Shown here piece by piece: positions 45,122-58,323 of a stretch of DNA of 64,000 nt. Source of the DNA: Hetaerina americana (taxonomy: Eukaryota; Arthropoda; Insecta; Odonata; Calopterygidae). The stretch spans positions 86,727,052 to 86,791,051 of the forward strand of contig JAKTNV010000004.1 in NCBI GenBank assembly GCA_022747635.1. The letters run 5' to 3'. Every line of letters begins with the position of its first letter. Position 1 is the stretch's first letter. The position numbers were made by a program, and so were the translations under genes. The notes beneath the pieces are model-generated. The model was not told the origin of the DNA. It did no database searches and saw only the letters and a list, made by a program, of their open reading frames with translations.

Positions 45122-46960
45122 TGATATATATATTTTTTTAAAGTCAAGTCCTCCCCTTTAATATGATATTCAACCCGGTGGGGCTGAATGAAAATTCATT
45201 TTTATGTAATGTAGTGAATCCTCGGCGACGGATTTTATGGAAAAGTTTAATGGTACAAAATTCAATCAGATACAAATTCTTCAGGAAACTGAAATATATC
45301 TTCCATTAAGTAAGTAATTTTATTTACATTTATCACATATATAACTTATATTTAATCATGTGATCATAACGCACTATAGCAACTGTTGTGAAAATTTGAA
45401 GACAAGATTGTTCGCAGAAATGCGTAAGATGGATGCAAACAATCATTTCGAAAAATTCTTAAAAAGCAACCATTTAGAACTAAAGAATAGGCTGGGAAGA
45501 TGTAAATTGTAAAAAATCACTGATTTTGCACATATTTCTTCCAACGTATGCTAAGAAAAATCTTTTCACTATTTATTCTTAACTTAATTTTGGATCTCTC
45601 TTGGGTAAATTCAGGAAAGAAAAAGCAAGAAAATTGAGAAAAAAAGAAAGAACCCCTATTTTTAAAGGCTTATTTCAAACACGCGCCACGGAACACATCT
45701 TTGAATTCTAATTTAGCTTTCAAATACAAGAATAAATGCAAAAACTTTAGTTACATGGGAAGGGAACCTTATAGACTTCTAACAATAAGTCATTAGCTTA
45801 AGCCAATCAGGAAAAATATGAAAATAAGTGTGGTCGAATTCACAGAAGAGTACTCAAAATTGATGCAGACCGGCTGTTAGATCCTGTTCACAGTGTAACG
45901 TCAAGAGTAAGGGACGCTCAGATCACAAATCACTTATCACCGTGTAAAAGGGTCCATTATTTTGCTAGTTATTCCCATAATCACTCAGCGCAGCGCTAAA
46001 TACCACACCGATTTCTGGACGAAAAGCGTTCAGTATCCTTACATTAGCTTTTCTCTCAAATCATCTTTTCTCTCAAATAATTTCAAAATCTCAAAACAGA
46101 TATTTTCATCGGCTTCCTTGAGAGCTGAGCGGGTTGTATTTGATTCATTGCTTAACTAGCTAGACTTAAGAAGAGCCACCTAAACTTAAACCCAGTTTCA
46201 TAATGCCTCATTAAGTCCAACAGTTCGTTAGTGTGAACGTGAACTTATCTTGGATATTACTGAAATATTCGATTTTATAAACAAATATATTACTTATTAT
46301 TGACGCTATTGGCTGTGGATATTATAATCGTGGTACAATCGTCTATTAGTGTTTGATCTGTATGACAGTCGATTTTGGACTTACTAACGGTCATAAAACT
46401 GAGTTTTGGCCTTTTAACTGTAGGTTAAAGTTTAACTTCAGTTTAACGAGACATTATAAAACCTGGCCTCAGACCGCTTTTTTCGTAATTTATTTTTTTA
46501 TTGACTTATATAAAATTAACGAAATATGGTTCACGGGTATCATGTTTTTCCAACGAAAAGGTCGGTTTTTCCTCTTCCCTACGATGGTTAACCCCACGGA
46601 AGCGCTACATTTCCAAGGGCTCCCACATCAATGTAATGTCAGCAGTGAACATTTCGCTCAAGAGCCATGAGCCCTTTAATCAATTTAAGCTGTGGCTAAA
46701 TCTCTAATCCGAGACTCTTTTCGTCGGGAACTCGCGATAAGGGTAAGGGCACACTTATCAAGATTATAATACAGCCGATGTCGCAAATCGTTCATGATTA
46801 TTCTGTAATCCCTGAATTCATACGTATATGAACTGCTGTATTCATAGCTCCGTATCGTATCTCCAATAAATAAGTAAATGTATATATATATACATATATA
46901 ATTACTTTTACATTTACGTTGCACTGTTCATACACTTTACCCTAAATCTTCCGGGGGGGA
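45122..46960. other. AT-rich spacer, no gene recognised
   Basis: A small TA repeat at 46878-46902 is the only feature. The frames at 46353-46707 are unrecognised. Confidence 0.4.
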
Positions 46961-47044
46961 CGTGGTGACCCAATGGGAAGAGCCATCTTCTACTGACCCA
47001 GAGGGCCCAGATTGAATACAGAGCGACTATGGTAACTCACGATC
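46961..47044 (+). repeat. tRNA-like SINE relic
   Basis: GTGGTGACCCAATGGGAAGA followed by ACCCAGAGGGCCCAGATTGA resembles a decayed tRNA head, and the next CTATGGTAACTC matches the relic at 1337-1406 (GATGGTAC). The B box is broken. Confidence 0.3.
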
Positions 47045-47159
47045 TTAAGAGTTTTCTGGTGCTAACTGCAACAGTGTTCTACCTACTCTCAACTATCAAA
47101 CCAAAGTTCAAATTGATTACGATGGCTGTTTAAACCTTCCTGCATAGTTTACTGATGGG

Positions 47160-47390
47160 GTTGGTAGTTCAGGAGGCCAGATTACTGATCGGAGGACCTG
47201 GGTTTGATTCCGATTCACGCCAATGGGCACCCTAAGCTGTGTGATTTTATCGGGCATCAGATCTTCCGAGGAGACTATAGGCATCACCGGGAAAGGAGCT
47301 ATTCCTCCTTTACCTTGATGAGTGAACTCCGCACGCCTTTGGGTGAGCTTTACGCTTACTTACTTTTCAGATTGAAGGTCGTGGTGGTTT
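47160..47390 (+). repeat. tRNA-like SINE relic (third type)
   Basis: The head has A-box-like GGTTGGTAGTTCAGGAGG and B-box-like GGTTTGATTCC at about 47207-47217, spaced as in tRNA genes. The tail (GGCACCCTAAGC onward) has no match in the window. The acceptor stem does not pair, so it is not a tRNA gene. Confidence 0.4.
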
Positions 47391-48598
47391 TGTATACTTA
47401 AAACATTGCTTCCTGCAGAAAATGTTAGAATTCTAAAAGAATATGATTGAAGTTTGCAGTTTAATCATTTCAGGATCTTTCCATTGGTCTGTCATTTTAT
47501 TTCAGCCTTTGTGAAACCAATCACGTGGTCATCTACTTGGTCAACTATAGATAGACCTGTCAGAGTCACCTGAAACATCAAAAAGTGTTTCATGCAGTCT
47601 CGACCAGATCTTGTCGACGCTCAAGCAGCACATATGTGTAAGGGAAGATGCAATGCACTGGTTCCGAGGAATATTTTTCTAACTTGAGCTTCCACAATTG
47701 GGATTGAAAGCAAACCTTTTCTTGCTTCGGAAAATGATTTTTTACCGTGCCGCCCATCGTTCCTTTCATAAATGGACGGACCGATAGGGGTGTGTCCGAG
47801 GTGATCACACGCCACCATCTTCCTTAATGATTATTGGGCTTGGAGATTGATATTTAGAATTTTAAATGGGGCCTCGTGGTTGCCAGCCTAATGATAACTT
47901 TTTATCATAATTTTATTTGATTTAAACTTATTTTTCCGAACTACAAAGCTTGTCAATTGGTAAGACTCAAAATCGGGATTTAAATTAGTAAAGGCTCAGA
48001 AGCCGATAACACTGCTCTCTCACATTCGAAATTGATTTCTTAGAACGACTGTTTCTTCTTCACTACCGTGCAGTCGCGTCCTTGAAAAATAACCCTAAAA
48101 TTAAACCATGGCCGTGAAAAATAAGTTGTGAATGTGCAATACCACTGTTTTTTTGTCCGGTGAACCTCACGATGGAATATCCATACTTAGTGAAGTCTGA
48201 AACCCTTCGTTACATTGTGGAAAACTTTTTCGTTACAACATTACTGTCTCAATGGCTTGTGAAATTTATTTGAGATAGGGTATGCTATATCCGACCAGTG
48301 TTTCAAAGCTCTAAGAAATCATCGACCATTATCGATTGAGACAGACGATCGAAATCTCCCGGAGAGGTATTGTCGATGATGTAGGGGGGAGTGGAAATCT
48401 CTCTATCTGTATCTTAACGACTAACGGATGGATACATCGATCTACGAAACTTGATTTGGCGCTAATATCAAATTGCACATTTGTAGATACCGTTATAATT
48501 TCCATTGAATGACGGAAGAATCGAATAAAAGCCTAAGTAAATACCGTTATGCATAAAAAGTATAGCTTAAAAGTAAAAATTAAGTATAATGTTTACTA
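47391..48598. other. Spacer, no gene recognised
   Basis: Nothing recognised; frames at 47590-47818 (-) have no motifs. Confidence 0.4.
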
Positions 48599-48674
48599 AA
48601 TTCAAAGAAACTGCGGGTGATGCCTTGACAGAAACTTTTAATGGAGTCATCCGCTAATGCGCATTACAATGCAA
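48599..48674 (+). repeat. Dispersed repeat R2, copy b
   Basis: Partner of 45047-45121. It is followed at once by an imperfect hairpin (48676-48692 with 48732-48749, arms AATTTCAAAGTGTAAAA), which the other copy lacks. Confidence 0.7.
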
Positions 48675-48759
48675 CAATTTCAAAGTGTAAAATTCGTTCT
48701 CCTTGACCAGGATCCCGGTCAATGAGAAAGATTTTTACACTTTGAAATTATTAAATTAC

Positions 48760-50625
48760 AATTTTTATGCCCTTGTAATAATCTAGGGTATCGTACCGTC
48801 TATAACTATTATTGACACTACTATAAATATTTTTATAACACAGCCAAAGCTGCCGCTTTTTTGCACAGATGACTCTTAAGATTTTCGGGTTTTTCCTTCA
48901 TTTATCTGTTATAGTTGAACAATAATTTTGCTGGGATCTCGGCCAATAACTTTCAGGCCTGAAGTTCAACCTATAAACCTAACCTGAAATTCTTGAAGCA
49001 ATAAAACACTAGGATCCATATTTTTAATAATACTCGCGTCTTGACTCTGGAATCCAGGCCAATAATTTTTTGACACTCAGAGGTGAATGCATCTAACACT
49101 TACACATTCTCTCTCTTAATATTCTCGTTACACTACTTCACCCATTTCCGTCAAAAATACTCAATACTCAGTTTTGTGGACTGTTCAACCTGCACTTATC
49201 TATTATTTTCTACTTTCACATTAAACTTAGCCTTCCGAGTCTCATTACTTTCATTCCATACCATGTTCAGCTACTGGAAAAACAGGAATACAGGTAGAAA
49301 CTCCTTTGGAAAAAACATGGTGTCACTATTTAACGTTACTTTCAATACCTTAGTCCCCTGATCAAATATGGAAGTCTGTAGACTCATCCTTACTATTATT
49401 ATTCATCCCATGCCTTATTCATCTTTCATCTTATGCAAATAATTTGCTCTGAATGGGAATTAACTCTAAATACAGAACAAAGACCATGAAGGCATATTTC
49501 AAGTTAAATACTTAATGCTGGTAGTGATTTTATTTTTATTGATGATTAAGGAAAAGACTCACCACTTTATAACATACTAATTTCCTAAAAGCAGCCATAA
49601 AAAGAAGAACTGAACTCTTCCTCATGCATGCTTTCTTAACTTACCCATGCCCAAGGAACGTTTACCTTAAGATTAGCCCAGCGAGTGTAAAAAATGTCAT
49701 TTATTTTCGCAGTCATTATTATGGTACAGAATAAGAGTTTTTTTCAGAATAATGTGAATAGAAAAATAGATATGAACTGCTTCTTCTCTGTCAATTTCTT
49801 TTAAAGTTAACACAAAGGAATTTAAGGAAAAAGTCGCACGGCGCTAACATACGGTGAAATGTGAATGTAATTTGGCATGAGAGGAAACAAATCACATAAG
49901 CATTTTTATACATTAGTTTTCGAGTCACCCTGTTGAATTGAATGAGTTTTGATTCATTTCTTCGGCAAAAAACCAAGATAAATTCTTTTGGTTTCGCTGA
50001 TAAAAACGGCTAGATGCAATAAAATGAAACCGGACCCTAGTCCACAAAATTACCGAGCATCTCATTTTGGATAACCACGACCCACGGCAGTTGCGTCACC
50101 CTGTTGTTAGGGCCGATCGAAACGTGCCTCCTGCTGAGGGAAGAAAACGTGATTATCTTCACCGTTGGTCATTATCTTCCACGACGCCGACTCTTCCCCG
50201 CCGGCCGCGCAACTAATATGCGTGAGAAAGAACTCGATACCAGCGCGTCATTGTAAACACCGTAAGGATGGGCGGCTAGGGCGATGCTTATCCGTTGCCG
50301 GGATACATCGGTCGTCTACGTCGACAATGGCAACCATTGCCTCATGTTCACCAGAAGAACGTTGTTCAACCAATTTCTTCCACGATAGCGGCAAGTCCTC
50401 GATAAAATTTTGCCATCTTTGATGTGGGTGGTCACGTAACGAAGGAATATATAAAAGCGAATGCTATTTCGGGAGAAATTTAAAAGATAAAAAGAAGTGA
50501 GTTTTTAGATAAAATCTTTTTTCCCTCATCCTAAATTGTAACGGAATAAATTTTTTAATTTTAATTAAGCAAATAAAATATTTTGCTGGAATAATAGTTA
50601 TTTAAGATTACTATATTATACCACA
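48760..50625. other. Spacer, no gene recognised
   Basis: AT-rich to about 50000. A GC-richer patch at 50160-50420 contains an 85-codon frame (+) with no recognised motif. Confidence 0.4.
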
Positions 50626-50627
50626 TG

Positions 50628-51170
50628 CGAGGTGTTTTTAAAAATTAACGGGACATTTTTAATTTCGCATAGTGCATGGTGCCCAATCAATTCCTGCTAA
50701 ATGGTCAAGCAATAAATAATACTTTGTTCAACGCTGGTTTGCGTGAAACAATACAAAAAAATGCCCGTATTTTTTTCACCTGCAAAATTATGCGCCTGCT
50801 CCCCGCTTTTTCGTGAATTTTTGGACAAAAATAGCACTGTGATGATGTCCCAGCCTCCATATTCACCAGAAATGGCCCCGTGTGATTTTTTATGATTCCA
50901 AAAATAAAGAGAAGGTTAAAAGGCCGTCGTTTTACAAGCACAGATGAGATTAAAAACGCATCGCTGAGAGAGCTAAAAGCTATACCAAAGATCAAGAAGT
51001 CTTCCGAGGATTGGAAAAAGCCCTGGCATAAGTGTATAATATCTAATAGGATCGAAGGGGATACAATTGAATTTTAAAAAAATATAAAATCCTTTTCAAA
51101 CAACCTAAATTTGCGTCAATTATTTAAGCTAACAACAAGTTTGCGTCATTTAAGCAGTTGACACACCTCG
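50628..51170 (+). mobile_element. Mariner-3: internally deleted mariner
   Basis: Only the transposase C-terminus remains (about 50800-51065). It reads FREFLDKNSTVMMSQPPYSP, then EMAPCDFL, then KIKRRLKGRRFTSTDEIKNA and EDWKK. The position of the third catalytic Asp in YSPD is Glu (YSPE). Short matching ends, CGAGGTGT at 50628-50635 and its complement ACACCTCG at 51163-51170, may be the terminal inverted repeats. The N-terminal half and central domain are missing. Frames are broken. Confidence 0.7.
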
Positions 51171-51339
51171 AGTATATCTATATATGTATATCTTCGATAC
51201 AGAACACTCCAGCGACGCACAAATATATAAAAACATTGATGATTGACGCACAAATATATGAAACATTTTTAATGTTTCTTTATATATGAACATTGATTGG
51301 TATACACATTTGATATATACACACATACACTCGTAAACA

Positions 51340-52193
51340 TGGTAAATTAAGAAAGTAATGCGCATGATTTTATTGTGACGCCACTATCTATGGCAGCGCG
51401 GTAAAACCTGTTGGGAAATGTGGTGGCTGATATGGAGGGTGTTGAGTGTCTGCCCTTTTGATGCAGCCGCTCGCTAGTTTGCTCCGAGCAATCTGAGCGG
51501 AAAGACGTGTCTCCGTGTGAAGTGTGTTTTCTCGACTTTGTAACACGGCGCGTTCGCTTGAACAGTGATACGCCTTCAAGTTTTTCGTGCAACTTGGAAA
51601 TAATGCAACCAAAATATTCCAGATGCTTCAAGAGGCCTTCAAGGGCGATTGCATTTAAAGGTCCGGGAGGTGGCACAAGGCGCTCAAGGAGGGCCGGAAG
51701 GAGGTCGCCGACGAAGCCCATTCTGGACGCCCAACAACGGCCAGAACCGAAGAAAACGTGAATCGTGTGCGCGAAGTTTTGTGTTCCGACCGTTGATTGA
51801 GCATCCATCAAATTACTGATACCCTGAAAATGTTCATATATGCGGTGCATGGGATAGTGACCGAGGATGTGGAAATGCGCGAGGTCTGCGCGAAGCTTGT
51901 GCTGAAAGTGTTACCACACATCCTTCATCGTTACTAACTACCTGGCCTGGAGCACCACCCCTGTGGTCCTTCAGCCCCCTTACAGTCCCGACTTGACTTC
52001 GTGCGACTTTTTTTTTGTTTCCCCGACTTAAGAGAGAGCTGAAAGGAAAGTATTTGGAGGCCTTGGAAAACATCCAAAAGCTTGTTACAACGTTTCTGAG
52101 TGCCGTCCAGGCGTATGGCAGACACGTCTCCGCAAGTGTATTGATGTAGAGGGAGAGTATTTTGAAGAATTTTAAGCATTTATAGAAGTACAA
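51340..52193 (+). mobile_element. Mariner-4: internally deleted mariner of another subfamily
   Basis: N-terminal transposase remnants at about 51575-51790 read ATKIFQMLQEAFKGDCI, DEAHSGRPTTARTEENVNRV. Further on, EDVEMREVCAKLV is seen at about 51860. The text then jumps to the C-terminal domain: PPYSPDL-like, FPRLKRELKGKYLEALENIQ, then WQTRLRKCIDVEGEYFEEF with stop at about 52174. The middle, including the first two catalytic Asp residues, is deleted. It differs clearly from mariner-3, which ends only 170 bp upstream. Confidence 0.75.
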
Positions 52194-54065
52194 TCAATTA
52201 ATCTATTTTTTCCACAGATAGCTATATCCTTGAGAAGTAATATCGTGCAGTTTTAACTGTTATTACTTAAATTGGGATTCTCACAAGATACATTATCAAA
52301 TATGCAACAGCGGATGAAGAACACTCTGCAAAGGCGGATTTTACTAATTTGTCAATTTACAAATGTTTCTATCACTGGTCTCGTGTAAATCACTTTTAAA
52401 TATATACGCAAAATTAGCGATTTAACGGTAGAATTAAATAATTCGCGTATAACAGAAACATTTAGCTGTACTATATGTTAAAAGAAAAACATGAGAACTG
52501 CTTGCATGTTATCACAGAACTGCCAATTGGAAATTCCAGAACAGGAGATTTAAAATTGCTATAAATAAGGAATTAGCTAATCAGGCTGAGCCTCATGGAT
52601 ATCTAAATGTAATGCAGGCATTATTTTTGAATCCAAAGAAATAATAAATCCATCCCTATGGCTATTGCCCTTATTCATCCCGAAACGTCAATCTACCAAC
52701 TTCATCGATCCATCGGGTGGTAAGGGCACTTAAGTTGAGGAAGTTGAAACTTCTAGAGGCGGGGTCAACCAAAGTTCATTCGTGGATTCGATCTCTTAAG
52801 CACTCTTTTTAACTTACAAAACGTCGCGTATAAAATAACCTCCATACCTTGATTAAACTGAATAAAATTCGCCCTGAGTGGAAACTCATCTGTCGTTAGA
52901 TATTTTATTGCGTGAGTGTGCCAAGAACATGCTACAGTTCGCGGTAGACCAAAGACACGCAAACATTACCAAATCCCCAATTACTCAGATTACTCCCGAC
53001 TTTAATTAGAGTAAAAACTTAGATACACTTGCATTTGTCCCGTAGATACACTTGCATTCAGTGGAATACTTTTACTTCTTTGATCCCTGGGCGTTGGTAT
53101 ACTTTCGCCGACTTACAATAGTATAAATTGAAAATCCTTTTTTAAGCATTTGGCTCTATCTAATTTGCCTACCTTATGTTTATCAAAAGTGTTAAATTTA
53201 TGTGTTCACATTTTTCTTTGACGGAAGTTACAATCAAATTCTTGCAAACATTTGCGCTGATCGTGCACGTCCTCCATTTTGGATGCTAACAATCGTTTAA
53301 ACAACTTATTGGGGGTTAGTCTCGAATAACAATTGGAAACGTGACGTTCCACCACAATGCGTCAACAAGGTTCGCCAAATCAGCGTTCTCGTAAGCAGTT
53401 GACGGTGTTTAGCCATCATCTCTAATTGATCCCGTGGACAAAAGGGAATACTATTAAAATAGGTGAATTGAATAATTGAATAGACATCTTACTTCTACCG
53501 CTGATAATTTTGTCAAGTGGATCACGTGCATTTATAAAATACATTTGAAAACCTCGATCATTTTATGGGATCTGGTATCATGCTCAAAACGCGCAGGACG
53601 GATGCGTAATCTGTCAATGGGAACCTGAACACGTGGTATGGTACTTATAAAGTGAGAGGCTGGGGCGTATGTATATATATGCCTTTTTTTATTCGCCAAT
53701 ACAAAGGCAAACAGGCACACCTAAGCAAACTCCACTATCCTCCAGCGAAAGGGAAGATTAGGGGAGAGGGGGAAGGGAGGAACGGGTGGAGTGTAGAAGT
53801 TTTTCTTCCCATCCGACAGGAGCACCAACCCTCGCGAGAAACGGCGTGGCTCGAGGGCGTGGGACCAACGTAAGCACCCATGGGAAGTGGTGGGATCACG
53901 CCTGCGATGGGACACTAAAGCACGCTCTCCCTTTTAATTTAAGTAAAAAAGTTGGAAAGGAAAAATAATAAACTGGGAAGAGACGAACACGAACAAAGAA
54001 AGGAATTGTGTGGGAAAAGAAAAGTTTTTACGGAGAAATTAGATTAGCCAGGTAAAAGCGGGAGA
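52194..54065. other. Spacer, no gene recognised
   Basis: AT-rich with a GC-richer patch at 53740-53900. No family, RNA or recent repeat recognised. Confidence 0.4.
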
Positions 54066-54074
54066 AACATAAAA

Positions 54075-54175
54075 AGGCGATGGAATGCTGAAGAGTCTAA
54101 TAGAGGTGAGAATGTTGTGTACGCAATGGTTAGGGAGGAAAATAGTAAGTATTACGGATGGGGGAATAATTTGGA
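54075..54175 (+). mobile_element. LINE relic, extreme C-terminus
   Basis: GMLKSLIEVRMLCTQWLGRK parallels GMLKTVIEGRMLGKRGKGRN of the LINE at 61 kb. The match is short and diverged. Confidence 0.45.
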
Positions 54176-54179
54176 AAGC

Positions 54180-56560
54180 ATGCGGAGTCAAAAGCGGTTT
54201 GTTGTTTTAATAATCAATATGGTGTTTAAGGGGATATGCTGCCATCTTTGCAAGGGCTTGTCAGTTAAGAATTTTGCAGTGCCCGAGTCTATATAAATTA
54301 TACTCTAGCCTGGTAGGAGTAGTAACAATAATAATAATAAGGCAATGGAAAAGCACTGGAGCACGTGTTTGATGCGAAAATTTGGATACCAAGTACACTT
54401 GATCGCCACGAATGACTATTTGCATCTCAAACCCATTTTAAGGGAGATTATCCTGGAAATCATGTCATTTAGGAAATGGCACCGAGAACTCGGAATGATA
54501 ATAGGATTTTAATATAATTAAATAACTGCGATCTAATATTAATAATGATACGAAAACGCTGAAACCGGAAAAGTATTTCAACAAATAAGCGTGGAAAATC
54601 ATTAAGCGCCTGCATGAAATTCGAAGCTCATATTGAATATCTTGTCTAATATCCATTTACGAAGTATTCACATCAAGGAGCATTAGCGCTGTCCAGGTAA
54701 ATGCCGCGAACTAGTTCACTTCTTGCATTTTTATCGTGTTTTAAGCAATTCATTTACCGTGAAATCCATTTATCCATTATAATCCCTTTTTTATGCGGTT
54801 AATTTCAACTTTTGCAAAAAAAACTGTGACTCATAGCATCATCATATTTTTTCTCGTGAATTTGTAATAAAACTATACCCAGAAGGAAAAAAACACTACG
54901 AAAGATTAAAACATAACAGGCAATGTAAAGCACGGATAGCATTGACTCAAAAAATTTAGAAGAGAAAAACTATATACTATAGTGTTAGAATCTTATTTTT
55001 TTAGTTCTCAATTTGATTGTACCAAACTTTAAAAATTGAGTATTTATTAATTTTCGGGAAATGAGAGAGATTTATTCCTTTTAAAACGCCATCTTGTGAC
55101 TCCATGTGATGTAGACGTAACCTAATTCAACAAAGATTTCAAAAATTGGAAACTCCTTGAAATAGCAATACACTGCGAACAACTTCCTCAAATAAAGACG
55201 TTTTAATACTCCAAAGAGTCCAAATGCAATATTTTAAACAATGATAAAAAATGTCGATCAAATAAATAATTTTTTAAATTCAAAGTTCTCCCCTCTCAGA
55301 AAAACTTCACGCCGACAACTTTTCCGGTTGATGCATACGGAGAGATAAATTGAAATAAATAGATATAATTTACGTGGAACGAAAAACCTAAAGAGGCCGA
55401 TTGTTCATAACTTCCCATGGTTTCAAAAATATTAAGAAGTCCAAATGATAACTTAATTAGGGGTTACGTTTGATGGAAATGGGGTTTTAAAGCATTTACA
55501 CGGTAGTGCACCTGAACCTCTGCCTTGCATATAATCACCATATGTCATTTCTTTTTATAATGCTAATATTACGCGAAACAAAATTAAAACATAATTAGCG
55601 TTGTCTATAACGAATCAATATCCAATCACGATACAATGCGTCGTTATTAAGCATTTAGGTAGTGCCAACGTTTGTTTTGCGGTGACCAATAGTGTAGGTA
55701 TTTAACAGTGCATTGAATACGACGGAGACTGACGAGATAAATTGACACGTCCTCCGCTTGGACCGTTCATATTTACATACCCTGTGGCGATTGCACTCGC
55801 TCGCACGAATGAACGGGAAGAGTTCTGTATCAGGACCTGCTACTGAACTAGCTACCCAGCAACAGGCATGAAAACCTCAATCCGCATAATCGACCCTTAC
55901 GGGATGAAAACACGCATTTATGAATTTGAAATGACGACTTTCAGGCCACGGTGGATCGAACCAACCCCGCCGACGGTTCGCTGCAACCGAGACGTTTCCA
56001 GTCGCGAGAATAACCGGCTCTGATGGCTGGAAGCGGGAGAGTGAAAGAGCAGTCGCGAGATGATGGAGCTGGTGACCCATTCGGAATTTCCACGGCCCCT
56101 TGGAAGATTTCTCTGGCGCGTGCAACGCCGAGTCATCTAATAACAACACATGCCAAAGTCTCAGTTGTGCCAAATTCGCAAACAAAAGTTTCCACGAAAA
56201 GTTCCACGCATTGTTGCGTTATAACTATTAATAATAATATACTGATGCGAGCCGCTATGCTGTTAATTATCGCAACAGTCTCGCTACACATTTTCCAGCC
56301 CAAACTTCTGAAAATATGACCGTTCTTGCACACGGCTTAATAAACCAAATGATGAATAGGATGACGCTGAAATTTCGATGTGTTTTGCCACTGCAAGGTA
56401 TAAATGTACACCAAAATGTAAAAGGATAAACGACACTAGCCCTGCAAGAATTCTCACTACTACTTCCTGTAGGCAATGATATTTAAAGTAAGCTATACAT
56501 GAGGAAGTACAATTTATCATGGAAATCAACCCAAATATTGATTTGATTTCCTTTCCTTTT
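54180..56560. other. AT-rich spacer, no gene recognised
   Basis: Nothing recognised. Frames at 55877-56185 on the minus strand lie in a GC-richer patch without motifs. Confidence 0.4.
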
Positions 56561-56639
56561 CACAAGCAGCTGTTGAATACTACTGCGGCCACATGGTCCA
56601 TCCAAATGTATGATTTTACGCGTACGGTTGGGAAATGGG

Positions 56640-57000
56640 AAAACCATTTCTCAAAACGGTGACTCCTCCCCCTCCTAAATGGTTTTTCTTCTTCAACCCT
56701 AGCGTAAATCAACCGATCCCCGTAGATGGGGAATGTACGGAGGGCAAATTTTGACCCACCTGCCCTTATTTCGGAACGACGAGGGAGAGGACGGAACGGA
56801 TGGGAAAGCTTCGGCCGAACGAGGAAAAACGTTCCATAGGAGACGGCGGTCGTCACGTGACCCCGGAGACTGAAAGAGAGGCGATTCCCTCTCTCGAAGA
56901 ACGTCGAGACGGACGAAAACCTCGGGGAAGAGTGGCGTTGTCAGTTGTGTGAACCGATGGTGTCGGGATGATTAAGGTACCACGCCGATGACGCCGGAGA
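56640..57000. promoter_or_regulatory. CpG-rich region, possible promoter
   Basis: CpG is frequent here (GGAACGACGAGG, GACGGAACGGATGG, GACGGCGGTCGTC) compared with the flanks, and it contains the CLEAR-type site described separately. No transcription start or TATA element could be fixed, and no exon next to it was identified. Confidence 0.25.
56852..56861. promoter_or_regulatory. CLEAR-type E-box (GTCACGTGAC)
   Basis: Perfect 10-bp palindrome matching the site bound by MITF/TFE-family and USF bHLH-zip factors, which in animals regulates lysosomal genes. It lies in CpG-rich DNA. Occurrence by chance in 64 kb is uncommon but possible. Confidence 0.35.
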
Positions 57001-57459
57001 AATTCGAATTCCAAAACGGTACAGCCGAAAAAAATAAACAATCGAGAAGAACTCATGAAGGGCTCCTTTTTTGTAACCGGTTGGACGAAAAAGCAGTGCT
57101 CTGGACCGAGCCCTAATCGCCGGGCAGTGGAACGGGAAGAACAAGATACGCGGCACAGAGGGAATAAAATGCAAAATTTAAGCGAACAAATTATAAAACA
57201 CATAAATAAAGTTTTACGATGAAGAAGGCTAGGAAATCAACACCGAGGAGGTAATGTTTGGGACCAAATGATGCTTCACAAATCTACTCCTTAATTTCTC
57301 AATAAACAATAAACTCCTCACGTTTAGAGAAAGAAATAGTTTTCCGTCGAACTGATATATATAAATACTCAGTCCCGAGCATTGCGCGACCACATCAGAA
57401 ACAAATTTAGGCACGTCAACTAAAAATTGAGTTGTTCCATTTATCCCTTGGTTTTAAAA

Positions 57460-57813
57460 TCATTCCAGGAAGCAAATTCGTACCTGTCTATTCCACTTGT
57501 GAACTATGTATTTCAAGTAAACATCACCATGGAAACGAAAATGAAAAACACAACATCTCACATTCGGTGCACATGGTGCTAACGGCTTCAATGGAGAGTA
57601 GGTAGGCCCAAAGGAAGAGAGTTCTGAAAAATATCTGACCTTCTTTCCAAGAAAGATTCTCTCCTTGTCAAACGGCCCGAGGATCCAGCGGCACACACCT
57701 TGTATCCTTTGCTCGTCCCGGACGACCGGTGACCAAATACCGCTTTGAGTCAGAGCAGCCGGTTTCTTGAGAGAGTCAAGCCCAGGCGCGAGTGGCGCCG
57801 CGCGGCGGCGCAT
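57460..57813 (-). other. Unrecognised 117-codon open frame
   Basis: It begins MRRRAAPLAPGLDSLKK in a GC palindrome (GCCGCGCGGC near 57798-57807). The first 60 residues have balanced composition (including DEQRIQGVCRWILGPFDKER); after that the frame is more random. No consensus donor was found. It may be an exon of an unknown gene or chance. Confidence 0.2.
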
Positions 57814-58206
57814 TACAAAACCACATGCCGTATTCTATTATTTCATTTTTTTCGAAAAGTAAGGAAAAAAATAAACAAGTGAAACGAGACCGTGGGGATC
57901 CCCCGAAAAGAGGTGTGTCCCTCCACAGCGTGAGGCATGGAAACTATTTATTACTCTGCCCGTTGTCAATGAAACAGCTTTCTTAACGAACGCACGAAAT
58001 CATTAAAATGATGAGATTCCGTCTGGTCGAAGAAGTGGAAGCTGGAAGTGTTGACGAAATGATAGAGAGTGTACGTACGAAGATGAAAAACAAAAGAATG
58101 CGAAAATTTCGTGTGGCTTTCTCCGTTCGAAAATGCTTCTTGAAAGCCATCCCTCGTCTAAGCGATGACTTGGGCAAGAGAAATCTGCGAGGTGATATCA
58201 GCTTAC

Positions 58207-58320
58207 CTGGGTCACTAAACTCATATTCGGACTCCGGGCCCAACCTCATAAGATAGGCGGTTATGCCATCTCTCGCATCAAAGGATAACAAATGTACAAT
58301 GGATGCAAAGTGAACTTCCC
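58207..58320 (-). other. Possible exon ending at 58207
   Basis: On the minus strand an open segment reads DARDGITAYLMRLGPESEYE then FSDP, and ends at a strong donor, CCAG|GTAAGC. The other two frames have stops. The exon's 5' boundary is unclear: mariner-1 begins at 58324, so the insertion sits at or just before the expected acceptor. The family is unknown. Confidence 0.3.
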
Positions 58321-58323
58321 CTA

